Assembly (NCBI GenBank): GCA_902767175.1
Contig: CACXGH010000020.1
Coordinates: forward strand, 1 to 6,214
Direction: 5' to 3'
DNA from: an uncultured Ruminococcus sp.
Lineage (GTDB): Bacteria; Bacillota; Clostridia; Oscillospirales; Acutalibacteraceae
DNA length: 6,214 bases
Shown here: positions 1-5,662 of the stretch, piece by piece
How the letters are laid out: every line of letters begins with the position of its first letter
Position numbering within the stretch: position 1 is the first letter of the stretch
Translations under genes and position numbers: made by a program
Notes under the pieces: generated by a model
The model's input: only the letters and a program-made list of their open reading frames with translations
Database searches by the model: none
Told to the model about the DNA's origin: nothing

Positions 1-78
1 CAGGAGCTAAAGCTCCCCGACGTCTGTTGACGGCGTCGCTCGCTCCAATCAAGCGAGCTTGTTGGAGCTTTGCTCCTT
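1..78. repeat. GC-rich block of short palindromes upstream of the membrane-protein gene
   Basis: This stretch carries no gene. It is built from alternating GGAGC and GCTCC words that make several short inverted repeats: GGAGCT 3-8 with AGCTCC 11-16, CGACG 18-22 with CGTCG 34-38, GCTCCAA 42-48 with TTGGAGC 62-68 (nesting CAAGC 50-54 with GCTTG 57-61), and GGAGC 64-68 with GCTCC 72-76. The two ends, about 1-16 and 61-78, are imperfect inverted copies of each other, so the block might be a small palindromic extragenic element that begins at or before the window edge. It could instead act as a structured RNA leader for the next gene. Its base composition is clearly richer in G+C than the adjacent coding sequence. 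No promoter could be identified in it. Confidence 0.5.
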
Positions 79-96
79 GTTTAATAGGAGGTTTTT

Positions 97-657
97 ATGT
101 ACAACTATCAATATCAGGCTAATTATCCTGCTCCGGAACCAATAGTCAGACGCTCTAAGGGGCATGTCATGTTCTTTTTCACTACTTGGATTCTGCCTGT
201 TGTTTTCCTGATACCGACAATCATTTTTTACAGTAAATTGGGTAAATATTCATCATTTGAGATCGAATTGGCAAAATATTCATCAGGCAAGGTGACTAAT
301 GAAATAAACGGTTACAGAACGTGCGCTGCCATTTTTCTTGTGTTTTTCATCATTTTGGTAATCAGCGGCATAATTGATTGTATAAATACAGCCATGAAAA
401 GTCTTACGCTGACTCCGACACAGATAGCAGGCAGAAACGGTCTGTCAAATCTGAAAACCATTCGTCTTGTTGATGTAACCGAAATTAAAGTTAATCATGG
501 GGTGTTTGGCGGTGCTTTTCATTACGGAATGATAACTGTCAAAACAACTATGGGAAACTATCGTTTCAAAAAGTTCTATGATCCTGACGGTTTTGTTGAA
601 GAAGCAAACCGTTTAACAATGTCTTTGAAAGCTTCTGCACAGACACCGGCAAACTGA
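97..657 (+). CDS. Small membrane protein with C-terminal PH-like (bPH) domain
   Basis: The product is 186 residues. The ATG follows AGGAGG (86-91) with a 5-base spacer, which fixes the start. The N-terminus (1-20) is rich in Tyr, Pro and Ala and has no signal peptide. Two hydrophobic segments, about 24-46 and 77-98, are separated by a roughly 30-residue polar loop. The remainder, about 100-174, begins with SLTLTPTQI and continues as alternating beta-strand-like stretches ending in a short helix (DPDGFVEEANRL). This resembles the bacterial PH-like domains found on small Firmicutes membrane proteins. By topology the PH-like part is probably cytoplasmic. The loop contains KYSS twice, 10 residues apart, encoded by an identical 12-bp word at 244-255 and 274-285. 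Its function is unknown, and the neighbours give no hint because the next gene has its own promoter. The gene is real with high confidence; the PH assignment is moderate and rests on pattern only. Confidence 0.85.
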   Translation: MYNYQYQANYPAPEPIVRRSKGHVMFFFTTWILPVVFLIPTIIFYSKLGKYSSFEIELAKYSSGKVTNEINGYRTCAAIFLVFFIILVISGIIDCINTAMKSLTLTPTQIAGRNGLSNLKTIRLVDVTEIKVNHGVFGGAFHYGMITVKTTMGNYRFKKFYDPDGFVEEANRLTMSLKASAQTPAN

Positions 658-668
658 TTATTTTTTTC

Positions 669-697
669 TTGAATACCCCTCCGATATATGGTATAAT
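669..697 (+). promoter_or_regulatory. Extended -10 promoter for the GH13 gene
   Basis: A -35 box TTGAAT (669-674) and a -10 box TATAAT (692-697) are separated by 17 bp, and TGG directly precedes the -10, giving an extended -10. Transcription would start near 703-705, leaving a leader of about 28 bases before the ATG at 732. The same 11-bp word TATGGTATAAT occurs in the rpsB promoter. The promoter lies inside an inverted repeat, with most of the -10 box in the loop and first stem pairs. Confidence 0.75.
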
Positions 698-731
698 ATA
701 TAAAATTTATCATGTATCGGAGGTTTTATTT
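678..731 (+). terminator. Terminator-like hairpin that also contains the GH13 ribosome binding site
   Basis: Bases 678-693 pair with 708-723 in 16 consecutive pairs, two of them G-U (687/714 and 691/710). The core is CCTCCGATA with TATCGGAGG. The loop is 14 bases and AT-rich, and the 3' arm is followed directly by TTTTATTT (724-731), the layout of an intrinsic terminator 20 bases after the membrane-protein stop codon. The 3' arm CGGAGG is also the ribosome binding site of the next gene. RNA started at the nested promoter (about 704) would lack the 5' arm. The loop is longer than in typical strong terminators, and a DNA operator is an alternative reading of the same inverted repeat. Confidence 0.6.
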
Positions 732-2282
732 ATGCCAAAATGGTTAAATGACGCTGTTTTTTATGAGATATATCCTCAGACCTTCTGTGACAGCAACGGT
801 GACGGAATAGGCGATATAAACGGTATTATATCTAAGCTTGATTATGTAAAAAGCCTTGGCTGCAATGCAATATGGCTCAATCCTGTCTACGACTCTCCAT
901 TTATGGACGCTGGCTACGATGTAAGGGATTATTATAAGGTCGCTGAGCGCTACGGTACCAATGATGACCTTAAACACCTGTTTGATGCCGCACATGAAAA
1001 GGGTATAAAAATACTCCTTGACCTTGTTCCCGGTCATACGTCAGACCAGAATGAGTGGTTTCTCAAAAGCAAGCAGGCAGAAAAGAATGAGTACAGCGGA
1101 AGATATATATGGACTGACTGCGTATGGGAGGCACCGCCGCAGTACAGACTTCTCTGCGGAATAACTCCGAGAGACGGTAATTATATGGTCAATTATTTCA
1201 GCTCACAGCCTGCGCTGAATTACGGCTTTAATAATATAACTCACCCTGCATGGCAGAAAAAGCCTTCTGATCCCGATTGTATTGCTACCCGTGAGGCTAT
1301 AAAAGACGTAATGCGCTTCTGGCTTGATATGGGCTGTGACGGTTTCCGTGTTGATATGGCTGATTCACTTGTCAAGGGTGAGGACGGCGAAAAGCCAGAA
1401 ACCTGCAGGATATGGAGAAATATCCGTGAAATGCTTGATAAGGAATATCCCGATGCTGCTATCGTTTCAGAATGGTGCAATCCCAAGGTATCCATAGGTG
1501 CAGGCTTCCATAGTGATTTTTACCTTGACCATGATACAAACGGCTACAGAATGCTTTTCCGTGACAAGGACAGAAAGACAGGCGAATGCAAAGCTATTTT
1601 CGGCAAAAACGGCAAGGGTGATATAACCGCATTTCTCAAGGAATATCTTGACGACCTGAAAGGCACAAAAGGCAAGGGCTATATCAGCTTTATCACCTGC
1701 AACCATGATACACCCCGTATGACGAGAATGCTTTCACCGCTTGAAGCCAGGCTTGCTTATACATTTATCTTCCTTATGCCCGGTGTACCCTTCCTGTATT
1801 ACGGTGATGAAATAGGCATGACATATATGGAGGGACTTAACAGCAAGGAAGGCGGCTACAGCAGAACAGGCACAAGAACTCCTATGCAGTGGGACAGCAG
1901 TGCAAACTGCGGTTTTTCGACAGCAGATGCAGATAAGCTGTATCTGCCCGTTGATACATCCGAAAATGCCGTTACTGTTGAAAAATGCGAAAAAGATCCG
2001 GAATCTATACTAAATACCTTGAGAAAGGTTATTGCTCTCCGCCATGAGAATAAAGACCTGCAGTCGGACGGTGATTTTGAGGTAGTATATGCGAAGAAGA
2101 ATACATATCCGTTCATATTCAGGAGAGGAAGCTTCATTATTGCAGTTAATCCCACTGAAAAGGAGCAGACAGCGCCGTTTGACTTTGAAGGTGAATGCGT
2201 ATTTTCTATCGGAAAAGCCTGTGCAGAGTGCAAGGAACTAAAAATGCTCCCACAGTCGCTTGGTGTAATTAAACTAAAGTAA
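732..2282 (+). CDS. GH13 family glycoside hydrolase (alpha-glucosidase/oligoglucosidase type)
   Basis: The product is 516 residues with no signal peptide, so it is probably a cytoplasmic enzyme acting on alpha-linked glucose oligomers. The start at 732 is supported by CGGAGG (718-723) and by MPKWLNDAVFYEIYPQ, the usual N-terminus of this group. An upstream in-frame TTG at 669 is rejected because it lies in the promoter. The (beta/alpha)8 barrel shows the metal-loop motif DSNGDGIGDING (20-31), the region IWLNPVYDSPFMDAGYDV (47-64), GFRVD with predicted nucleophile D208, predicted acid/base E247 (IVSEW), and NHD 324-326 with the transition-state stabiliser D326. TPMQWD (383-388) is typical of the oligo-1,6-glucosidase/trehalose-synthase side of GH13. 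Residues from about 440 look like the C-terminal beta domain. In the first conserved region DLVPGH (97-102) has Gly where most relatives have Asn. Substrate and exact subfamily cannot be set from sequence by eye, and no transporter or regulator gene is adjacent. Confidence 0.93.
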   Translation: MPKWLNDAVFYEIYPQTFCDSNGDGIGDINGIISKLDYVKSLGCNAIWLNPVYDSPFMDAGYDVRDYYKVAERYGTNDDLKHLFDAAHEKGIKILLDLVPGHTSDQNEWFLKSKQAEKNEYSGRYIWTDCVWEAPPQYRLLCGITPRDGNYMVNYFSSQPALNYGFNNITHPAWQKKPSDPDCIATREAIKDVMRFWLDMGCDGFRVDMADSLVKGEDGEKPETCRIWRNIREMLDKEYPDAAIVSEWCNPKVSIGAGFHSDFYLDHDTNGYRMLFRDKDRKTGECKAIFGKNGKGDITAFLKEYLDDLKGTKGKGYISFITCNHDTPRMTRMLSPLEARLAYTFIFLMPGVPFLYYGDEIGMTYMEGLNSKEGGYSRTGTRTPMQWDSSANCGFSTADADKLYLPVDTSENAVTVEKCEKDPESILNTLRKVIALRHENKDLQSDGDFEVVYAKKNTYPFIFRRGSFIIAVNPTEKEQTAPFDFEGECVFSIGKACAECKELKMLPQSLGVIKLK

Positions 2283-2323
2283 GTATCAGGGCATAAGTAT
2301 TTATAGGCAGTACCTTTACAGAA

Positions 2324-2404
2324 GGTGCGTGACCGCACACGATGATTCGCGGTGCGTGACCGCACACGATGATTCGCGGTGCGTGACCGCACACGACGAT
2401 TCGC
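2324..2404. repeat. Three tandem 27-bp repeats
   Basis: Three head-to-tail copies start at 2324, 2351 and 2378. The first two are identical and the third differs by one base (GATGAT to GACGAT). Each copy contains the inverted repeat GTGCG-TGAC-CGCAC, so RNA or single-stranded DNA could form a row of three small hairpins, followed by ACGATGATTCGC. There are no unique spacers, so this is not a CRISPR array. The repeats start 41 bp after the GH13 stop codon and are much richer in G+C than the flanking sequence. A 27-bp period equals nine codons, but no credible gene spans them. Their role is unknown. Confidence 0.9.
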
Positions 2405-2520
2405 GGCGGCGCTCGTCAAACTCGCTCTGATTTTCAGACCGAACATTCTATGTCCGCGATTATCCGCCCAACACGCCCCCTTACGGTGCGCTTATGGGCG
2501 GCGGAGTGCCTCCGCTGTCG
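2405..2520. repeat. GC-rich palindromic remainder of the intergenic gap
   Basis: After the 27-bp repeats comes non-coding sequence with several inverted repeats: TCTGA 2426-2430 with TCAGA 2434-2438, CCGCCCA 2464-2470 with TGGGCGG 2495-2501, and the perfect six-pair hairpin GCGGAG 2501-2506 with CTCCGC 2510-2515. The hairpins are not followed by T-runs, so they are not typical intrinsic terminators. With the tandem repeats they form one GC-rich island of about 200 bp within the 385-bp gap 2283-2667. The remainder of the gap, 2521-2608, is AT-rich and shows nothing I can name. The island could be a repetitive extragenic element. Confidence 0.5.
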
Positions 2521-2608
2521 AAGATAAATTCAATAAAGCAGGCACGGCGAACTGTAATATAATACTATATCAAAAGTTCGGGTGTCAGAAATGCATAACG
2601 GCAGTTTA

Positions 2609-2637
2609 TTGACATATTCAAGTAAAAATTATATAAT
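2609..2637 (+). promoter_or_regulatory. Consensus sigma-A promoter for the P-type ATPase gene
   Basis: TTGACA (2609-2614) and TATAAT (2632-2637) both match the housekeeping consensus perfectly and have the optimal 17-bp spacer. Transcription should start near 2643-2645, giving a leader of only about 24 bases that holds the AGGAGG ribosome binding site (2655-2660). No operator-like palindrome overlaps it, so strong constitutive expression is the simplest inference. Confidence 0.88.
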
Positions 2638-2667
2638 GGTAGGGACTTCAGAAAAGGAGGCCCTTTG

Positions 2668-5157
2668 ATGAAAAAAACAGAAAAAACTGCTTTGAGAGCA
2701 GAAGATGCTGAACGCTTTGAAGTCTCTCAGGATATGGGACTGACAGACGAACAGGTGGCTCAGAGAATTTCGGAGGGACTTGTTAATAACGACAGACCTC
2801 TCCCGACTAAAAGCATTAAACGAATATTCTATGACAATATCGTCACACTGTTCAATGTGCTCAACCTTCTTCTCGGTATAGCTGTTTTCCTTGTAGGCTC
2901 TTATAAGAATATGCTTTTCCTCGGTGTAATGCTTTGCAATACTTCTATCGGTATCTTTCAGGAGATAAGAGCAAAGCGCACTATTGACAAGCTTTCTATC
3001 GTTTCCGCTACAAAGGTCACTGTAATACGAAACGGTGAGAAAAAGCGTGTCGGGATTGATGAGATAGTCCTTGATGATATTATCGAATTCTCTCAGGGTA
3101 ATCAGATACCCGTTGACTGCGTGGTGATATCGGGAAACTGCGATGCGAATGAGTCACTCCTTACAGGCGAATCAGATGCTATCCATAAGAAAACAGGGGA
3201 TATGATGTATTCGGGCAGCTTTGTCGTCAGCGGCAGATGCTGCGCAAAAACAGAACACGTCGGTGCCGAAAACTATGCATCAAAAATATCAGCTCAGGCT
3301 AAGTATATCAAGAAAGTGAATTCAGAGATACTATATACCCTCAATAAAATTATAAAGGTTTTGACCTTTATAATTCTTCCGCTTGCTATACTTATGTTCC
3401 TCAGACAATATTCGCTAGGCGGTGAAACTGTCGGCAAGGTGACTTTATCTGTTCTTGGTGCAATTGACGCTCATCTCCAGAAGGCAGTCGTTAATACGGT
3501 AGCTGCCGTCACGGGTATGATACCTGAGGGTCTTATCCTGCTTACAAGTACCGTGCTTGCGGTAAGCGTAATAAGACTTTCCCGTCATAAAGTGCTTGTT
3601 CAGGAGCTTTACTGCATAGAAACACTCGCAAGAGTAGATGTCCTCTGCCTTGATAAAACAGGCACTATTACAGAAGGCTGCATGGAAGTAGCTGATTATG
3701 TACCCTTTGCAGGCAAGACTGAAAAGGATAATTTAGCTGTTGTATTGTGCGGTCTCGTAGATGCACTCGATGATACCAATGCAACATATCTTGCCATGAA
3801 GGAAAAATTCGGCGGAGAATCAGCAATGAAGGCTGACAAGGTCATACCCTTTGCATCGGAAAAGAAATGGTCGGGTGCTCATTTTGAGGGAGAAGGCTCC
3901 TATATAATGGGCGCTGCAGAGTTTATTCTGGCAGGAAAGGTTCCCGAGGAGCTTAAAAAGCAGCTCGATGAATATGCAAAGAATTACCGTTCTATCGTTA
4001 TTGCTCATTCCGATAATGATTTCAAGGATAAAGACCTGCCCGATGATATTGAGGTAATAGGTATTGTCCTGCTTAATGATAAAATAAGGGCGGAGGCTCC
4101 TGAAACATTAAGATACTTCGCCGACCAGAATGTTGAGGTAAAGATAATCTCGGGTGATAATCCTATTACGGTATCCGATGTTGCAAGGCGTGCAGAGGTA
4201 AGAAACTATGACAAGTATGTAGATGCTACTACGCTTCAGACAGATGACGATATCCGTGAGGCAATGAAGAAATATACGGTATTCGGCAGAGTGACCCCTG
4301 CTCAGAAGAGAAAGTTCGTAGTTGCCCTCAAGGAGCAGGGACATACCGTTGCAATGACAGGCGACGGAGTAAACGATGTTCTTGCGCTTAAAGAGGCTGA
4401 CTGCAGCATAGCAATGGCAGCCGGAAGTGACGCTGCAAGAAACGTTGCACAGCTTGTTCTTCTTGACTCAAATTTTGCGTCAATGCCGAAGGTGGTTGCA
4501 GAGGGAAGAAGAACTATAAATAACATTCAGCGCTCATCAACGCTGTTTATCGTCAAGACTATCTTTTCTACTATACTTGCGTTTATCTTCCTGTTCCTTA
4601 CAGCTCCGTTCCCGTTCCAGCCGATACAGCTCACACTTGTAAATGCCTGCACCATAGGTATTCCGTCATTTATACTTGCTCTTGAGCCTAACAAGGAGAG
4701 AATAAAGGGTATATTTATACTGAATATCCTCGAAAAATCAATTCCTGCCGGTATTACAACGGTAATAAATGTTCTGCTGTGTATACTTGCACGAAGTTTG
4801 TTCGGACTTACAGAGCCTGAATATTATACACTTGCAGTTTGTCTTACAGCAATAACGGCATTCATGATACTGTTTCAGGTTTCACTGCCGTTCAATACGG
4901 TCAGAACAATGCTGTTTGTGCTTATGGTATCGGGCATGGTAATAGGTGTTACCTGCTGCAATGATATAAACCTTTTCGGCAAGCATTGGAATCTGTTTGA
5001 TTTTGCGTACTTCACACCTCAGCTTACTCTGATTCTTGCGGTAATGACTGTTATAGCACTCGGATTGTTCATTGTTACGACAATACCCATGAAGAATCTC
5101 TTTGAAAGGATAAACAAAAAATTTGAGGGCAGAACATTCAGACCTGAAAATACATGA
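2668..5157 (+). CDS. P-type cation-transporting ATPase, CtpE/Exp7-like
   Basis: The product is 829 residues from the ATG at 2668, with AGGAGG seven bases upstream; a TTG just before it (2665) adds only one residue. It is an integral membrane ion pump driven by ATP. In order it shows helices M1 and M2 (about 59-98), an actuator domain with TGES (166-169), M3 (about 228-246), M4 with MIPEGL (284-289), the phosphorylation motif DKTGT with D329, a nucleotide-binding domain (about 335-465), GDNP (496-499), the hinge TGDGVND (564-570), and six C-terminal helices (M5 from about 624; M6 with LTLVNACTIGIPSF 655-668). PEGL in M4 instead of the CPC of heavy-metal pumps, and the absence of N-terminal metal-binding domains, argue against a copper or zinc exporter. 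The pattern fits the CtpE-like group, whose mycobacterial member is linked to calcium. The ion moved here is therefore an inference. It has its own promoter, and no partner subunit is adjacent. Confidence 0.93.
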   Translation: MKKTEKTALRAEDAERFEVSQDMGLTDEQVAQRISEGLVNNDRPLPTKSIKRIFYDNIVTLFNVLNLLLGIAVFLVGSYKNMLFLGVMLCNTSIGIFQEIRAKRTIDKLSIVSATKVTVIRNGEKKRVGIDEIVLDDIIEFSQGNQIPVDCVVISGNCDANESLLTGESDAIHKKTGDMMYSGSFVVSGRCCAKTEHVGAENYASKISAQAKYIKKVNSEILYTLNKIIKVLTFIILPLAILMFLRQYSLGGETVGKVTLSVLGAIDAHLQKAVVNTVAAVTGMIPEGLILLTSTVLAVSVIRLSRHKVLVQELYCIETLARVDVLCLDKTGTITEGCMEVADYVPFAGKTEKDNLAVVLCGLVDALDDTNATYLAMKEKFGGESAMKADKVIPFASEKKWSGAHFEGEGSYIMGAAEFILAGKVPEELKKQLDEYAKNYRSIVIAHSDNDFKDKDLPDDIEVIGIVLLNDKIRAEAPETLRYFADQNVEVKIISGDNPITVSDVARRAEVRNYDKYVDATTLQTDDDIREAMKKYTVFGRVTPAQKRKFVVALKEQGHTVAMTGDGVNDVLALKEADCSIAMAAGSDAARNVAQLVLLDSNFASMPKVVAEGRRTINNIQRSSTLFIVKTIFSTILAFIFLFLTAPFPFQPIQLTLVNACTIGIPSFILALEPNKERIKGIFILNILEKSIPAGITTVINVLLCILARSLFGLTEPEYYTLAVCLTAITAFMILFQVSLPFNTVRTMLFVLMVSGMVIGVTCCNDINLFGKHWNLFDFAYFTPQLTLILAVMTVIALGLFIVTTIPMKNLFERINKKFEGRTFRPENT

Positions 5158-5173
5158 AATATGTCATAATTTG

Positions 5174-5212
5174 TCCTCTCCGGCAGTATTATGTTGTCGG
5201 AGGGGATATTTT
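5174..5212 (+). terminator. Terminator-like hairpin that contains the next gene's ribosome binding site
   Basis: Bases 5174-5186 pair with 5194-5206 in 13 consecutive pairs, three of them G-U (5177/5203, 5183/5197, 5186/5194), closing a seven-base loop TATTATG. The 3' arm is followed by TATTTTAT, a modest T-rich tail. It begins 17 bases after the ATPase stop codon, where a terminator would be expected. The 3' arm includes GGAGGGG (5199-5205), the ribosome binding site for the gene starting at 5213. The tail is interrupted by A, so termination may be partial. Confidence 0.6.
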
Positions 5213-5509
5213 ATGAATAGCTGCCGTCTGGCGGAACTTCGCCATAAGGAAGTAATAAACAGCACAAACGGCTGTCGTATCGGCTTTGCCGATGATATCG
5301 AGATAGATACCGAAACGGCAAGAGTCGTCTCGGTGGTTATTTACGGCAGACAGAGATTATTCGGTTTTTTAGGCAGAAGTGACGATATAGTCATACGCTG
5401 GGAGAATATAAATCTGATAGGGGAGGATACTATTTTAGTCACACACTGTCCTGTCAGGTCAAACAAAATAAAGAAACAGAGACTTCCTATGCTTCCGTTT
5501 TTTCATTAA
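5213..5509 (+). CDS. YlmC/YmxH-family sporulation protein (PRC-barrel)
   Basis: The product is 98 residues. The ATG at 5213 follows GGAGGGG (5199-5205). The same frame is open further upstream into the ATPase gene, but that part does not fit the family. The opening MNSCRLAELRHKEVINSTNGCRIGFADDIEID (1-32) and the centre with LFGFLGRSDDIVIRWENINLIGEDTILV (49-76) match the small PRC-barrel proteins YlmC and YmxH of spore-formers, where the related Bacillus proteins are about 80-85 residues. The extra length is a basic, hydrophobic C-terminal tail (KIKKQRLPMLPFFH). Members are associated with sporulation, usually in the mother cell, but their biochemical role is not established; PRC-barrels often mediate binding to RNA or protein. 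It is soluble, with no signal or membrane helix. No convincing housekeeping promoter precedes it. It may depend on read-through from the ATPase gene or on a sporulation sigma factor that I could not identify. Confidence 0.88.
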   Translation: MNSCRLAELRHKEVINSTNGCRIGFADDIEIDTETARVVSVVIYGRQRLFGFLGRSDDIVIRWENINLIGEDTILVTHCPVRSNKIKKQRLPMLPFFH

Positions 5510-5559
5510 ATGAGCCGTAATGCGTGTTAAATTCAGTAATTTTTTATATCTTGCTTATG

Positions 5560-5603
5560 CACTGCAGTCCGAAAGCAGAGCTTAAGCGGTGTCTTAAGCA
5601 GTG
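5560..5603. repeat. Overlapping palindromes after the YlmC/YmxH-family gene
   Basis: The gap contains a perfect seven-pair inverted repeat, GCTTAAG (5580-5586) with CTTAAGC (5593-5599), with a six-base loop. An alternative wider pairing joins CACTGC (5560-5565) with GCAGTG (5598-5603). Neither is followed by a T-run, so neither is a typical terminator. Just upstream, AAATT/AATTT around 5529-5541 followed by T's is the only terminator-like sequence after the stop codon, and it is weak. Function unknown. Confidence 0.45.
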
Positions 5604-5611
5604 TACAGAAA

Positions 5612-5636
5612 AAATTGCAAAAAACACTTGCAATTT
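5612..5636. promoter_or_regulatory. Perfect 9-bp inverted repeat over the rpsB -35 box
   Basis: AAATTGCAA (5612-5620) and TTGCAATTT (5628-5636) are perfect inverted copies around AAAACAC. The right arm contains the whole -35 box TTGCAA. A protein bound here would block RNA polymerase, so an operator is possible. On the minus strand the same hairpin is followed by a T-run and could be a weak AT-rich terminator. I cannot match it to a known regulator. Confidence 0.45.
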
Positions 5637-5656
5637 AATATGCAGTATGGTATAAT
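5628..5656 (+). promoter_or_regulatory. rpsB promoter with extended -10
   Basis: TTGCAA (5628-5633) and a perfect TATAAT (5651-5656) have a 17-bp spacer, and TGG directly before the -10 gives an extended -10 element. Transcription should start near 5662-5664, giving a leader of about 92 bases. A strong dedicated promoter suits a ribosomal protein gene. Confidence 0.83.
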
Positions 5657-5662
5657 CTTTTA

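Noticed and set aside
27..85. Possible promoter for the first gene (TTGACG at 27-32, TTTAAT at 80-85)
   Set aside because: The two boxes are 47 bp apart and neither has a suitable partner at 16-18 bp. The second nearly touches the ribosome binding site. The true promoter may lie before the window.
669..731. Longer N-terminus for the GH13 enzyme starting at TTG 669
   Set aside because: That TTG is part of the -35 box, the extra 21 residues do not fit the family, and the ATG at 732 has a good ribosome binding site.
744..1037. Minus-strand open frame opposite the GH13 gene
   Set aside because: It lies entirely antisense to a conserved gene with clear motifs and has no ribosome binding site or recognisable family. 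The same applies to the other minus-strand frames inside the GH13, ATPase and rpsB genes.
2324..2404. CRISPR array
   Set aside because: The 27-bp units abut directly with no unique spacers, and no cas genes are in the window.
1856..2446. A 196-codon minus-strand open frame with a nine-residue repeat (RVRSRTANH)
   Set aside because: Most of it is antisense to the well-supported GH13 gene. The repeated peptide is simply the translation of the 27-bp DNA repeats, and no ribosome binding site is evident.
2379..2612. A 77-codon open frame on the + strand in the gap before the ATPase gene
   Set aside because: It starts with GTG inside a 27-bp repeat without a suitable ribosome binding site, its protein is low-complexity and Arg/Ala-rich, and it ends over the ATPase promoter. 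It is best explained as an open frame in GC-rich repeat DNA.
5123..5212. Longer start for the YlmC/YmxH-family protein overlapping the ATPase gene
   Set aside because: The extra 30 residues overlap the ATPase in another frame and run through the hairpin. Family members start at the equivalent of the ATG at 5213, which has a ribosome binding site.
5529..5546. Terminator after the YlmC/YmxH-family gene (AAATT/AATTT followed by T's)
   Set aside because: The stem has only five A-T pairs, too weak to call. No better terminator was found before the rpsB promoter.
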